The notes beneath the pieces are model-generated. The model saw only the letters and a program-made list of their open reading frames with translations. It did not search any database and had not been told where the DNA came from. This document shows positions 44,963 to 52,191 of a DNA stretch of 64,000 nt, piece after piece. The DNA lies in the NCBI GenBank assembly GCA_905233685.1, contig CAJOEZ010000009.1, positions 186,001 to 250,000 on the forward strand, given 5' to 3'. Made by a program: the position numbers and the translations under genes. This DNA is from an uncultured Bacteroidales bacterium (lineage in GTDB: Bacteria; Bacteroidota; Bacteroidia; Bacteroidales; F082). Position 1 is the stretch's first letter; every line of letters starts with the position of its first letter.

Positions 44963-46111
44963 TCATGTCAACCAATCCAAATAATTATCGGGGGTGATGA
45001 CGACCGTTTCTTTTACATTGTATGCGTCGAGAAAAGCTTGGGGGAAAGAAGCTTTGCCCTTCTTTGGATTCCATTTCATTTCAAAGACAGTCATTGCGCC
45101 GTCACATTCCTCAATATAGTCAACTTCCTGCTGCGTTTGGGTGCGCCAGAAATAATTGTTGCAATAGTGACCTGTGTAATGGTTATATTTGATGCGCTCC
45201 GAGATAAAGAAGTTCTCCCATAGCGCACCAGCATCATTGCGCATATCTAATGGCGCAAACTGCCGAATAACCGCATTGCGTATGCCGTTGTCATAGAAAT
45301 AAACCTTTTTGGCTTTTTTCAACTCGTTGCGCAAATTACGACTCAACCCGTTCAAGCGGAAGACGATGAAGCATTTCTCAAGCAAGTCGATATACTTTTC
45401 AACAGTTTTGTTGTCGGTGCCCACAGTTTGCGCCAATTCGCTGTATGATACCTCGCTGCCCACTTGAAGCGCCAATGCAACCAAAAGCTTCTCCAACAAG
45501 ACAGGTTTGCGCACGCTCTCCAACGACAATAGATCTTGATACATGTAACTGCTCGAAAGATTCATCAACAAGTCGCGTGGATTTTCCGCTCCCATGACCA
45601 CATCGGGGTATGAGCCATAGATAAGGCGCGACTCGAATGTCTGTCGAACACGCAATAGACCTCCTTCGTCAAGCAACTCTTTCGTTGAAAACGGATAAAG
45701 ATGGTACTCGAACTTCCTCCCCGTCAGAGGTTCGTTGAGCTTGCCTTGCAACATGAACGAAGAAGAGCCTGTAACCAACAATTGAATATCCTTGAAATGG
45801 TCTGTAATCAGTTTCAATGTCAGGCCCACGCCTTGAACACGCTGGGCTTCATCCACCATCACAAGGCGCTTGCCTGCCAATTGCTGGCGCAAATCAGCAA
45901 GGCTGCTGTTTTCGAGCAGCCTTCGGCTTTCGGCATCGTCACAATAAATGGTCAGGATTTGGTCGTTGCTGACGCCTAATTGCGAATTGCCAAGTATCTG
46001 CTCAAAAAGGGTGGATTTTCCAACCTGCCTCGCACCTATTAATATAATCGCCTTACCGCAGAACATGCGGTCTTGTATCTCTTTTTGCAATTGTCGTTTA
46101 ATGAATGCCAT
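44963..46111 (-). CDS. AAA ATPase with DUF4143 (ATPase_AAA_14 family)
   Basis: 382 residues. Walker A is GARQVGKST (about 26-34), Walker B LVMVDEAQRVQG (about 90), and a sensor segment LVTGSSSFML follows. A DUF4143 winged-helix region spans about 200-300, and the C terminus has a restriction-like core, EVDYIEE then VFEMKWN, resembling PD-(D/E)xK nucleases. These proteins are multicopy in Bacteroidales and their role is unproven; defence or DNA transactions are suspected. A second member occurs at 61304-62632, with low similarity but the same layout. Its promoter overlaps a 33-bp-period repeat. Confidence 0.85.
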   Translation of the reverse strand: MAFIKRQLQKEIQDRMFCGKAIILIGARQVGKSTLFEQILGNSQLGVSNDQILTIYCDDAESRRLLENSSLADLRQQLAGKRLVMVDEAQRVQGVGLTLKLITDHFKDIQLLVTGSSSFMLQGKLNEPLTGRKFEYHLYPFSTKELLDEGGLLRVRQTFESRLIYGSYPDVVMGAENPRDLLMNLSSSYMYQDLLSLESVRKPVLLEKLLVALALQVGSEVSYSELAQTVGTDNKTVEKYIDLLEKCFIVFRLNGLSRNLRNELKKAKKVYFYDNGIRNAVIRQFAPLDMRNDAGALWENFFISERIKYNHYTGHYCNNYFWRTQTQQEVDYIEECDGAMTVFEMKWNPKKGKASFPQAFLDAYNVKETVVITPDNYLDWLT

Positions 46112-46141
46112 AGAACCAAAGATTTATACGTTTTTGTGCGG

Positions 46142-46172
46142 CAAAAATACAAAAAACTCGATAATCCACAAA
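46142..46172 (-). promoter_or_regulatory. Promoter of the DUF4143 ATPase gene, -33 within a tandem repeat
   Basis: Plus strand CAAAAATA (46142-46149, -7 TATTTTTG) and CAAA (46169-46172, -33 TTTG) are exactly 19 nt apart. The -33 lies in the first repeat unit. Confidence 0.65.
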
Positions 46173-46259
46173 ATCATATAGATTTTTGGGATTATAATCC
46201 TAAAATATATATTGATTTTTGGGATTATATGCCAAAAACCAGAGAAATCTATTTGTTTT
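46161..46259. repeat. 33-bp-period tandem repeat upstream of the DUF4143 ATPase gene
   Basis: Units start at 46161, 46194 and 46227. The first two match at 27 of 33 positions (shared GATTTTTGGGATT); the third is degenerate. Confidence 0.7.
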
Positions 46260-46317
46260 TAGCCGACTCCAAAAAAACATGTTTTTTAATCCAATCTCAA
46301 TCAACAAGATTTTTGTG

Positions 46318-46325
46318 TATTTTTG
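46318..46325 (+). promoter_or_regulatory. -7 element (TATTTTTG) for the methyltransferase/HNH operon
   Basis: It predicts a transcript start near 46331 and so a leader of about 290 nt, far longer than others in the window. Confidence 0.55.
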
Positions 46326-46353
46326 CACTCGACTACAGCTGAAAAGCACCAAA

Positions 46354-46386
46354 ATGCAGGATGCTGTAGGTTTTATGGGAACATAG
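46354..46386 (+). CDS. Possible 10-residue leader peptide in the methyltransferase 5' leader
   Basis: ATG to TAG encoding MQDAVGFMGT, about 23 nt after the predicted transcript start and before the palindromes. There is no amino-acid bias and translation is unproven. It is listed because leader peptides commonly precede alternative RNA folds. Confidence 0.2.
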   Translation: MQDAVGFMGT

Positions 46387-46411
46387 CAACATTTGCTATT
46401 TATTCGATAGA

Positions 46412-46642
46412 ACGTCCTTGAAGTTTGGCCACTGATAGACGTACTTCATAGAATAGAGAGCAGGTGTCCACTTGATACGTGGGCATCTGACTTGTCTGTG
46501 AAGTACGGGTTAGGCCAAACACCCAAGGACGTGGACGAGGAAGATTGTCCACGTTTTGTGTCTGTATGACACAAGGGTGTCTGGCCTAACCGCACGTTTC
46601 TTGAAGATGTTCCCCAATTGACATGTCGAATCAAGAAACGTG
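46412..46642 (+). ncRNA. Palindrome-rich structured leader with mutually exclusive folds
   Basis: Fold 1: 46412-46420 with 46524-46532 (9/9), 46423-46430 with 46513-46520 (8/8), 46441-46448 with 46499-46506 (8/8) and 46461-46471 with 46479-46489 (9/11). Fold 2: 46508-46524 with 46575-46591 (16/17), enclosing 46529-46536 with 46547-46554 (8/8) and 46556-46562 with 46568-46574 (7/7) as a three-way junction. Folds 1 and 2 use the same bases 46508-46532. In addition 46593-46604 pairs with 46631-46642 (12/12), placing the methyltransferase ATG (46623) in the loop. This looks like a cis-regulatory RNA or attenuator; a mobile palindromic element is the alternative. I do not recognise it as a known class. 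Confidence 0.55.
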
Positions 46643-47669
46643 GACAAACATGGTGAAACGAACAGAACGATTGCAAGGCAGCAAGCGGAAACGCGATGAC
46701 GAATACTATACGCTGTTCAACGACATTGCTGCCGAAGTGAGCCTTTATCTGCCACAACTTCGTGGCAAACGCATCCTTTGTCCCTGCGATTGGGATGAAA
46801 GCTACAACGAGGAAATTGTGTACAAGGAGGAAGGCTACATGCTGGAACGAGACCTGTTTTCGCAGGAAGGATGCATCAAAAACATTGACATTGCCCAAAC
46901 CCGTGAAAAGATAGAGAAACGTATGGATTTGGTGAAATGCCAATTCGTCTATTATCTGTTAGGGCAGGCCGAGGATTGGGGCATCCGCTCCATCAGCGTT
47001 AGCGGTTACAATCCTCAAACGGGTCAAGGTGTCCGCTTCCAAGATATTGACTATAGCCATTATGATGTTATCATTACCAATCCTCCTTTTAGCCAATTTG
47101 ATGAGTTTATCGACTTATTGGTGAAAAATGGCAAGCAGTTTCTTGTGATTGGCCCGCAAACGGCTCCAACAGAGAAAAGCATTATCCGACATTTCCGAGA
47201 TGGCAACATTCGCATCGGATATCATTATCATTTGAGTGGATTCCGACGGCCTGACGGTTCAGTGTTGCCCAAGCAGCATAACACCCCTCGTAGTTGCTTA
47301 TGGTACACAAACATGCAAGTAAACGAGAACTCAAAAGAACTTATCCTTTCCTGTTCCTATGCAGAAAACCCAGAGAATTACCCCAAATATGTGAATTATA
47401 ATGCCATCGATGTTCGTGCAACAGCAGAAATACCATACGACTATTATGAAGAAATGGGTGTTCCTATTACCTTTTTGCAAAAATACAACCCCAAGCAATT
47501 TGAAATCATAGGAACAAGCGCAACTTTATGTAAGCCGCTCAAAGATTTCGTCGAAGAAGATGCTGTCTATACAGGAGGTGGTAACGGGCGTTTTTATCTT
47601 GCTCTTGGAAACAAACAATACAGAAGACTTTGGGACCGAATCGTCATCAAACGAAGAAAGGATCAATAA
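46623..47669 (+). CDS. EcoRI-family adenine-specific DNA methyltransferase
   Basis: 348 residues. The N-terminal block RKRDDEYYTLFNDIAAEV and KRILCPCDWDESYN fit the EcoRI methylase family. The catalytic N6-adenine motif is NPPF (about residue 155, VIITNPPFSQF). It should transfer methyl from SAM to adenine in a specific site, protecting DNA from a partner nuclease. The next gene (47671) starts 1 nt after this stop and encodes a DUF262-HNH protein, so the two look like a restriction-modification or related defence pair. The start codon sits in the loop of a perfect 12-bp inverted repeat. Target sequence unknown. Confidence 0.88.
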   Translation: MSNQETWTNMVKRTERLQGSKRKRDDEYYTLFNDIAAEVSLYLPQLRGKRILCPCDWDESYNEEIVYKEEGYMLERDLFSQEGCIKNIDIAQTREKIEKRMDLVKCQFVYYLLGQAEDWGIRSISVSGYNPQTGQGVRFQDIDYSHYDVIITNPPFSQFDEFIDLLVKNGKQFLVIGPQTAPTEKSIIRHFRDGNIRIGYHYHLSGFRRPDGSVLPKQHNTPRSCLWYTNMQVNENSKELILSCSYAENPENYPKYVNYNAIDVRATAEIPYDYYEEMGVPITFLQKYNPKQFEIIGTSATLCKPLKDFVEEDAVYTGGGNGRFYLALGNKQYRRLWDRIVIKRRKDQ

Positions 47670-47670
47670 T

Positions 47671-48777
47671 ATGACAGTAAAAGAACTATACGAAAAAGTT
47701 GAAAATGGCGACATTATCAGCGACATTGAGTTGCAACGCGCCATTGTGTATGACGATGAAAAGCAATCGCTTGTCATCGATAGTCTTGACCACGACATAC
47801 CCTTGCCCGCTTTCTATTTATGGGACAACAAAGAAACAGGAAAACTCGAAGTGCTTGACGGCAAACAACGCATTGAGGCTATCAAAAAGTTCAAGCACAA
47901 CAACCTGAAATATCAGGGCAAGATATGGAAAGCCTTTGCCGATGATGCAACAAACTTCCAACAAAGATTTGACTCAAAGGAACTTACCATGATTATTTGC
48001 GGCGGTACGGAAGAGAAAAAGCGAGAAATCTTCAAGCGTATCAATACGTTAGGTGTTCCGCTATCGAAATATGAAGTACTCAATGGATTATATCACGGCG
48101 AGTATTTGGAAGGTCTCAGCGCCTATTTTATGAACGATGCCAATGTAAGGAAAGTCCTTCCCAATGACAGCATTGACCGAGGCAACAACAAATATCGTCT
48201 GTTAGAGTATTTGTATTATGTACGTCACAACGGTGTTTTCCCAAAATCGGGCGAACTTGATGATTATGTCCAGAAAAACAAAGATTGTTCATTCAACTAC
48301 GAAGTAAAGAAAATAAAACCATATATCAGTTTCATTAGGGATGTGTTCGGAGATTCTTCAAAGATTTCTTCCACTTTGAAATTCAAATTGTCATTCAAAT
48401 ACTTAAAAGACCGCGCAATATGGTTGCAACACAAAGATGACATTTGTAAGGATTGTAATGCATTTATCAAAAGTGAAGGCTACAAACTATCGACAACAAA
48501 AGACGCTGATATTGAAGCCATGATTTTGGGAATAGTCGGCAATATGCGCGTGGATCCCAAAAGATTGTTCACGGCGGATGACAAACAGCAATTATTGTCC
48601 AAAAAGAAACAGGATGAAAACGGACAATATGAATGTGACGAATGTCACCAGCATTTCTATGCAGATGAACTGACTGTTGACCATATTAAACCTTGGAGCC
48701 TTGGTGGAAGAACCGTTCTTTCAAATGCAAAACTATTATGCAGGGCATGTAATAGCAGATTGGGAAACAGGAAGTGA
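47671..48777 (+). CDS. DUF262 protein with C-terminal HNH nuclease
   Basis: 368 residues from the ATG at 47671; the frame is open further upstream, but this start fits the methyltransferase stop at 47669. The N-terminal DUF262 (ParB/sulfiredoxin-like) region includes VLDGKQRIEAIKKF (about 61-74), the motif that in GmrSD and SspE relatives binds or hydrolyses nucleotide. The C terminus has a zinc-HNH module: CDECHQHF (about 321), VDHIKPWSLGG and CRACNSRLGN. It differs from GmrSD/SspE, which carry DUF1524 HNH domains. Coupled to an EcoRI-type methyltransferase, it is probably the restriction partner; whether it is blocked by or dependent on methylation is unknown. Confidence 0.82.
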   Translation: MTVKELYEKVENGDIISDIELQRAIVYDDEKQSLVIDSLDHDIPLPAFYLWDNKETGKLEVLDGKQRIEAIKKFKHNNLKYQGKIWKAFADDATNFQQRFDSKELTMIICGGTEEKKREIFKRINTLGVPLSKYEVLNGLYHGEYLEGLSAYFMNDANVRKVLPNDSIDRGNNKYRLLEYLYYVRHNGVFPKSGELDDYVQKNKDCSFNYEVKKIKPYISFIRDVFGDSSKISSTLKFKLSFKYLKDRAIWLQHKDDICKDCNAFIKSEGYKLSTTKDADIEAMILGIVGNMRVDPKRLFTADDKQQLLSKKKQDENGQYECDECHQHFYADELTVDHIKPWSLGGRTVLSNAKLLCRACNSRLGNRK

Positions 48778-48829
48778 GATAACCTGAAATAAAATCCATG
48801 TATTTAAAAGATTATCAGTATATTAAAAA

Positions 48830-49393
48830 TCACCTCTTATTATACTGATTCATAGTCCGGTCCACCCCTTGGGTAACGAAACTCTTGATGATTTCAACGG
48901 CCTCGTCGGCTTTTTCATCGACGATGGGCTCTTCTGAAGGCTTCCATTGCCCGAGGACGAAATCAATCTGGCGGCCGCGTGGGAAGTCATCGCCAAGACC
49001 GAAACGCAGGCGGCTGAACACATTGGTGCCTAACTTCTCGATGATGTCGGTCAAGCCGTTGTGGCCGCCGTCGGCACCTTGTTTGCGAAGGCGCAACGTG
49101 CCCAAAGGCAAAGCGATGTCATCGTTGACTACAAGCAGGTTCTCAATCGGAATCTTCTCATAGTCAAGCCAATATTTCACCGCACGCCCGCTGGCGTTCA
49201 TGTAAGTCGTCGGCTTGATGACCACCAGGGTCTTGCCCTTGTATTTCATCTCCGCCACCTGCGCCAAACGACTCGTGGTGAACGTCGCTTCCAAGTCCTT
49301 CGCCAGACGGTCGGCAATCTTGAAGCCGATATTGTGGCGTGTGTTGTCGTATTCGGCACCGATGTTTCCTAAACAGGCAATCAGGTATTTCAT
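48830..49393 (-). CDS. pth: Peptidyl-tRNA hydrolase
   Basis: I start at the ATG at 49393 (MKYLIACLGNIGAEYDNTRH), giving 187 residues, the usual bacterial size; an in-frame ATG at 49420 would add 9 residues. Pth hydrolyses peptidyl-tRNA released from stalled ribosomes. The catalytic His is in NTRHNIGF (about 20), with PTTYMNASGRAV and VVNDDIALPLG contributing the Asn and Asp. A -7 element (plus strand CAAAAATA, 49435-49442) lies just upstream. Confidence 0.93.
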   Translation of the reverse strand: MKYLIACLGNIGAEYDNTRHNIGFKIADRLAKDLEATFTTSRLAQVAEMKYKGKTLVVIKPTTYMNASGRAVKYWLDYEKIPIENLLVVNDDIALPLGTLRLRKQGADGGHNGLTDIIEKLGTNVFSRLRFGLGDDFPRGRQIDFVLGQWKPSEEPIVDEKADEAVEIIKSFVTQGVDRTMNQYNKR

Positions 49394-49477
49394 GTTGTCC
49401 GGTTCATTAGATTTTCCCATGCGGAAAAACCGTGCAAAAATACTATTTATTAATGACATGGCCGATTTTTGGTTTGC

Positions 49478-49554
49478 GGACGCAAGCGTTGCGTCCCGAA
49501 AACGGGCAGAAAGATTTCGGCCCAACATTATTGGGCAGACACACGGGTCTGCCC
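49478..49554. repeat. Two adjacent hairpin repeats between pth and rplY
   Basis: GGACGCAA-GCG-TTGCGTCC at 49478-49496, then GGGCAGAC (49533-49540) and GTCTGCCC (49547-49554) with a 6-nt loop, followed by CTACAT. The second has the same layout as the element at 50243-50270. Confidence 0.7.
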
Positions 49555-49568
49555 CTACATCAAACTAA

Positions 49569-49598
49569 AAAAAGAGCCGCCCAAAGACGGCTCTTTTT
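49569..49598 (-). terminator. Rho-independent terminator of rplY
   Basis: AAAAAGAGCCG and CGGCTCTTTTT pair perfectly around an 8-nt loop; T tracts flank both sides. Confidence 0.88.
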
Positions 49599-49614
49599 AA
49601 TGAAAAAACTATAC

Positions 49615-50202
49615 TTATTCAGCAGCGGCCTCTTCTTCCTCGGTGCTAACCGAAGCGCCACGGGCCATATTAACCGCGAAAATGACGGTGTAGCCAGGCG
49701 TGACAGGCGTCACGTTCTCGATGTTCAAATCCTTCACCTTGATGGATTCGTTGATGTTCACGTTGCTGATGTTGACGTTGACATAATCCGGAAGGTCCTT
49801 AATCAGACCGCAAACCTTCACTTTCTTGATGCCCATTTTGGGTTTACCACCACGCATCACACCGGCTGCCGAGCCTTGGAGGGCGATGGGCAACGTCACG
49901 GTGATGGGCTTGTCTTCCTTCACGATAAGGAAATCGGCGTGCAGGACGCTGTCGTTCACAGGATGATACTGGACATCTTGCAGGATGGTCTTGTAAACCT
50001 TCCCGTTGACTTCGAAATCGATGATGTAGCTCTCAGGCGTGAAGAGAATCTTGTTGAAATTCTTCTCCGAAGTGGCGAAATGCACTTGCTCTTCACCAAT
50101 GCCGTACATCACACAAGGCACCAAACCAGCCTTGCGCAAGGCTTTAGTATCCTTTTTCCCTACGTTCTCGCGAAGAGAACCGCTCAATGATACTGTTTTC
50201 AT
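49615..50202 (-). CDS. rplY: 50S ribosomal protein L25 (TL5/CTC form)
   Basis: 195 residues. The N-terminal L25 5S-rRNA-binding domain (about 1-95; VPCVMYGIGEEQVHFATSEK) is joined to the longer CTC-type C-terminal beta domain (about 96-180; ADFLIVKEDKPITVTLPIAL), ending in an acidic Ala/Glu tail. It binds 5S rRNA in the large subunit. It lies between prs and pth as in many bacteria. The prs-rplY gap holds a hairpin repeat, and a strong terminator follows. Confidence 0.95.
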   Translation of the reverse strand: MKTVSLSGSLRENVGKKDTKALRKAGLVPCVMYGIGEEQVHFATSEKNFNKILFTPESYIIDFEVNGKVYKTILQDVQYHPVNDSVLHADFLIVKEDKPITVTLPIALQGSAAGVMRGGKPKMGIKKVKVCGLIKDLPDYVNVNISNVNINESIKVKDLNIENVTPVTPGYTVIFAVNMARGASVSTEEEEAAAE

Positions 50203-50242
50203 TTTTTGAATTGTTTAATGATTAATTAATTGATTATAATTT

Positions 50243-50270
50243 GGGCAAACCTGTGTGTTCGCCCCTACAT
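50243..50270. repeat. Hairpin repeat between prs and rplY
   Basis: GGGCAAAC (50243-50250), 6-nt loop, GTTCGCCC (50257-50264), then CTACAT. Same 8-6-8 layout and tail as 49533-49560. Confidence 0.7.
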
Positions 50271-51206
50271 TCATTTGAACAACGAACTGATGGACTCATA
50301 GGACTCCACGCGCTTGATGACCTCAGCGAAGAGATCGGCGGTGCTGACCACCTTGATTTTTTGGGAGGCGTTTGCAGGCAACGGGATGGAGTCGGTGACA
50401 ATCACTTCCTCAAACACCGAATTGTCGAGGCGTTCCATGGCCGGACCGCTACACACGGCATGAGTGGCGAAAGCACGCACGCTCTTGGCTCCGCTATCCA
50501 TAATGAGTTGACCTGCCTTAACGATGGTTCCAGCCGTGTCGATGATATCATCAACGAGGATGACATTCTTGTCCGTCACATCGCCGATGAGGGTCATGCT
50601 GTCGACTACATTGGCACGCGAACGTTGCTTGTGGCAGATGGCGAGGTCGCAGCCAAGACGTTTGGCGTATGCCGAAGCACGCTTCGAGCCGCCGATGTCG
50701 GGAGCGGCTATCAACAGGTCTTCCTCCTTCATCTTCTGGATATGGTCTATAAAGAGCGAGGAAGCGTAAAGCGCGTCCACGGGGATGTCGAAGAAGCCCT
50801 GAATCTGGTCAGCGTGAAGGTCGAGCGTGATGATACGGTCCACTCCAGCTGCGGTCAAGAGGTTGGCCACCAACTTCGAACCGATACTCACACGCGGCTG
50901 ATCCTTGCGGTCCTGACGCGCCCAGCCGAAATACGGAATCACGGCAATAATCTTGTGCGCCGAGGCACGACGAGCTGCGTCAATCATGAGCAAAAGTTCC
51001 ATCATATTGTCGGTGGGCGGCACGATGGACTGCACCAAGAACACGTGATGTCCACGGATGCTTTCTTCATAAATGGGTTGGAATTCATGGTCAGAGAACT
51101 CGACCACCGAAGACTTTCCAAGAGGTGCACCGTAGGCCTTGGCGATTCTCTCGCCCAAGTCACGAGTCGCTCTTCCGGCAAAAATGGAAACAAAATTTTC
51201 CGACAT
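50271..51206 (-). CDS. prs: Ribose-phosphate pyrophosphokinase (PRPP synthetase)
   Basis: 311 residues, the normal class I length. It makes PRPP from ribose 5-phosphate and ATP for nucleotide, His and Trp synthesis. ATP-binding and flexible-loop residues are in PYFGWARQDRKDQPR (about 93-107), and the PRPP motif is VILVDDIIDTAGT (about 215-227). A -7 element (plus strand CAAAAGTA, 51229-51236) is 22 nt upstream. rplY and pth follow on the same strand. Confidence 0.95.
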   Translation of the reverse strand: MSENFVSIFAGRATRDLGERIAKAYGAPLGKSSVVEFSDHEFQPIYEESIRGHHVFLVQSIVPPTDNMMELLLMIDAARRASAHKIIAVIPYFGWARQDRKDQPRVSIGSKLVANLLTAAGVDRIITLDLHADQIQGFFDIPVDALYASSLFIDHIQKMKEEDLLIAAPDIGGSKRASAYAKRLGCDLAICHKQRSRANVVDSMTLIGDVTDKNVILVDDIIDTAGTIVKAGQLIMDSGAKSVRAFATHAVCSGPAMERLDNSVFEEVIVTDSIPLPANASQKIKVVSTADLFAEVIKRVESYESISSLFK

Positions 51207-51309
51207 GGTAGTGTGTTGTTTGAGGCTGCAAAAGTAGGGATTTTCCGCGTGCGGTTTGCACCGCTGATAAAAAAAATCAATTTTTTTCTTGCATGTTCAA
51301 AAATTGTTG

Positions 51310-51317
51310 TATCTTTG
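51310..51317 (+). promoter_or_regulatory. -7 element (TATCTTTG) for the efflux operon
   Basis: TTG at 51289-51291 lies 18 nt upstream as a weak -33. The predicted leader to 51484 is about 160 nt and contains a small open frame. Confidence 0.55.
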
Positions 51318-51343
51318 CAGCGTACTAATTCACTAATACAGTA

Positions 51344-51475
51344 ATGCTATTGAATGTAACATACAGATTATCTGACGAAAAAAGAAAGAACTATTTGTTT
51401 TTCTCGTTAAGATGTAATAAAAATGGCGTTTTTATGTCTAATAGTTGTCACGGTACACAAATACACCTTAATTAA
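51344..51475 (+). CDS. Possible 43-residue leader ORF ahead of the efflux operon
   Basis: ATG to TAA encoding a basic peptide (MLLNVTYRLSDEKRKNYLFF at the start) that fills the leader and ends 8 nt before the ATPase ATG. The AT-rich codon use differs from the operon. I recognise no family. It could be a leader peptide, a gene remnant or chance. Confidence 0.3.
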   Translation: MLLNVTYRLSDEKRKNYLFFSLRCNKNGVFMSNSCHGTQIHLN

Positions 51476-51483
51476 TATAGGCG

Positions 51484-52191
51484 ATGATTCGATTGAAAGA
51501 AATAAACAAGACCTACTTCGGTGCCCAGCCTTTGCATGTGCTGAAAGGCATTGATTTGCAGGTCAATGAGGGCGAGATGGTCAGCATCATGGGGGCCTCG
51601 GGGTCGGGAAAATCCACCTTATTAAATATATTGGGCATCCTCGACAACTACGACTCGGGCGACTATTACCTCAACGGAAAATTAGTGAAAGACCTCAGCG
51701 AGAACGAAGCCGCCGACATGCGCAACCGCACCATTGGTTTTATCTTCCAATCGTTCAACCTCATCCCCTTCAAGACGGCGATGGAGAACGTCGCGCTGCC
51801 TTTGTATTACCAAAACGTGAGCCGCAAGAAGCGCAACGAGTTGGCTATGGAATATCTGGAACGCTTCGGCCTGAAGGAATGGGCCGACCACTACCCCAAC
51901 GAACTCTCCGGCGGACAAAAACAGCGCGTTTCGATGGCCCGCGCCTTGGTAACGCAACCCAAAGTCATCCTCGCCGACGAGCCTACGGGCGCCTTGGACA
52001 GCAAGACTTCCGCCGAGGTGATGCAAATCCTCCGCGAGGTGAACCAAAGCGGCATCACCATGGTCATCGTCACGCATGAAAAAGGTATTGCGCTGAGAAC
52101 CAACAAGATCATCCATCTGAAAGACGGCGTGATAGAGAACATTGAAATCAACAACCCCGATAGCATCGACTTTAGCAAAGAGATTAAGTAA
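51484..52191 (+). CDS. ABC transporter ATPase (MacB/LolD-type)
   Basis: 235 residues. Walker A GASGSGKST (about 37-45), signature LSGGQKQRVSMARAL (about 140-154), Walker B VILADEPTGALD (about 160-171). It powers a MacB-like mechanotransmission transporter together with the two permeases that follow. It overlaps the first permease start by 1 nt (TAATG). Confidence 0.93.
   Translation: MIRLKEINKTYFGAQPLHVLKGIDLQVNEGEMVSIMGASGSGKSTLLNILGILDNYDSGDYYLNGKLVKDLSENEAADMRNRTIGFIFQSFNLIPFKTAMENVALPLYYQNVSRKKRNELAMEYLERFGLKEWADHYPNELSGGQKQRVSMARALVTQPKVILADEPTGALDSKTSAEVMQILREVNQSGITMVIVTHEKGIALRTNKIIHLKDGVIENIEINNPDSIDFSKEIK

Noticed and set aside
46412-46642. Retron or IS200/IS605-type guide RNA
   Set aside because: No reverse transcriptase, TnpA or TnpB/IscB gene lies nearby, so a cis leader is the simpler reading.
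46446-46943. 165-codon minus-strand frame over the structured leader
   Set aside because: It crosses the palindromes and the methyltransferase start antisense; openness is explained by the opposite coding strand and the repeats.
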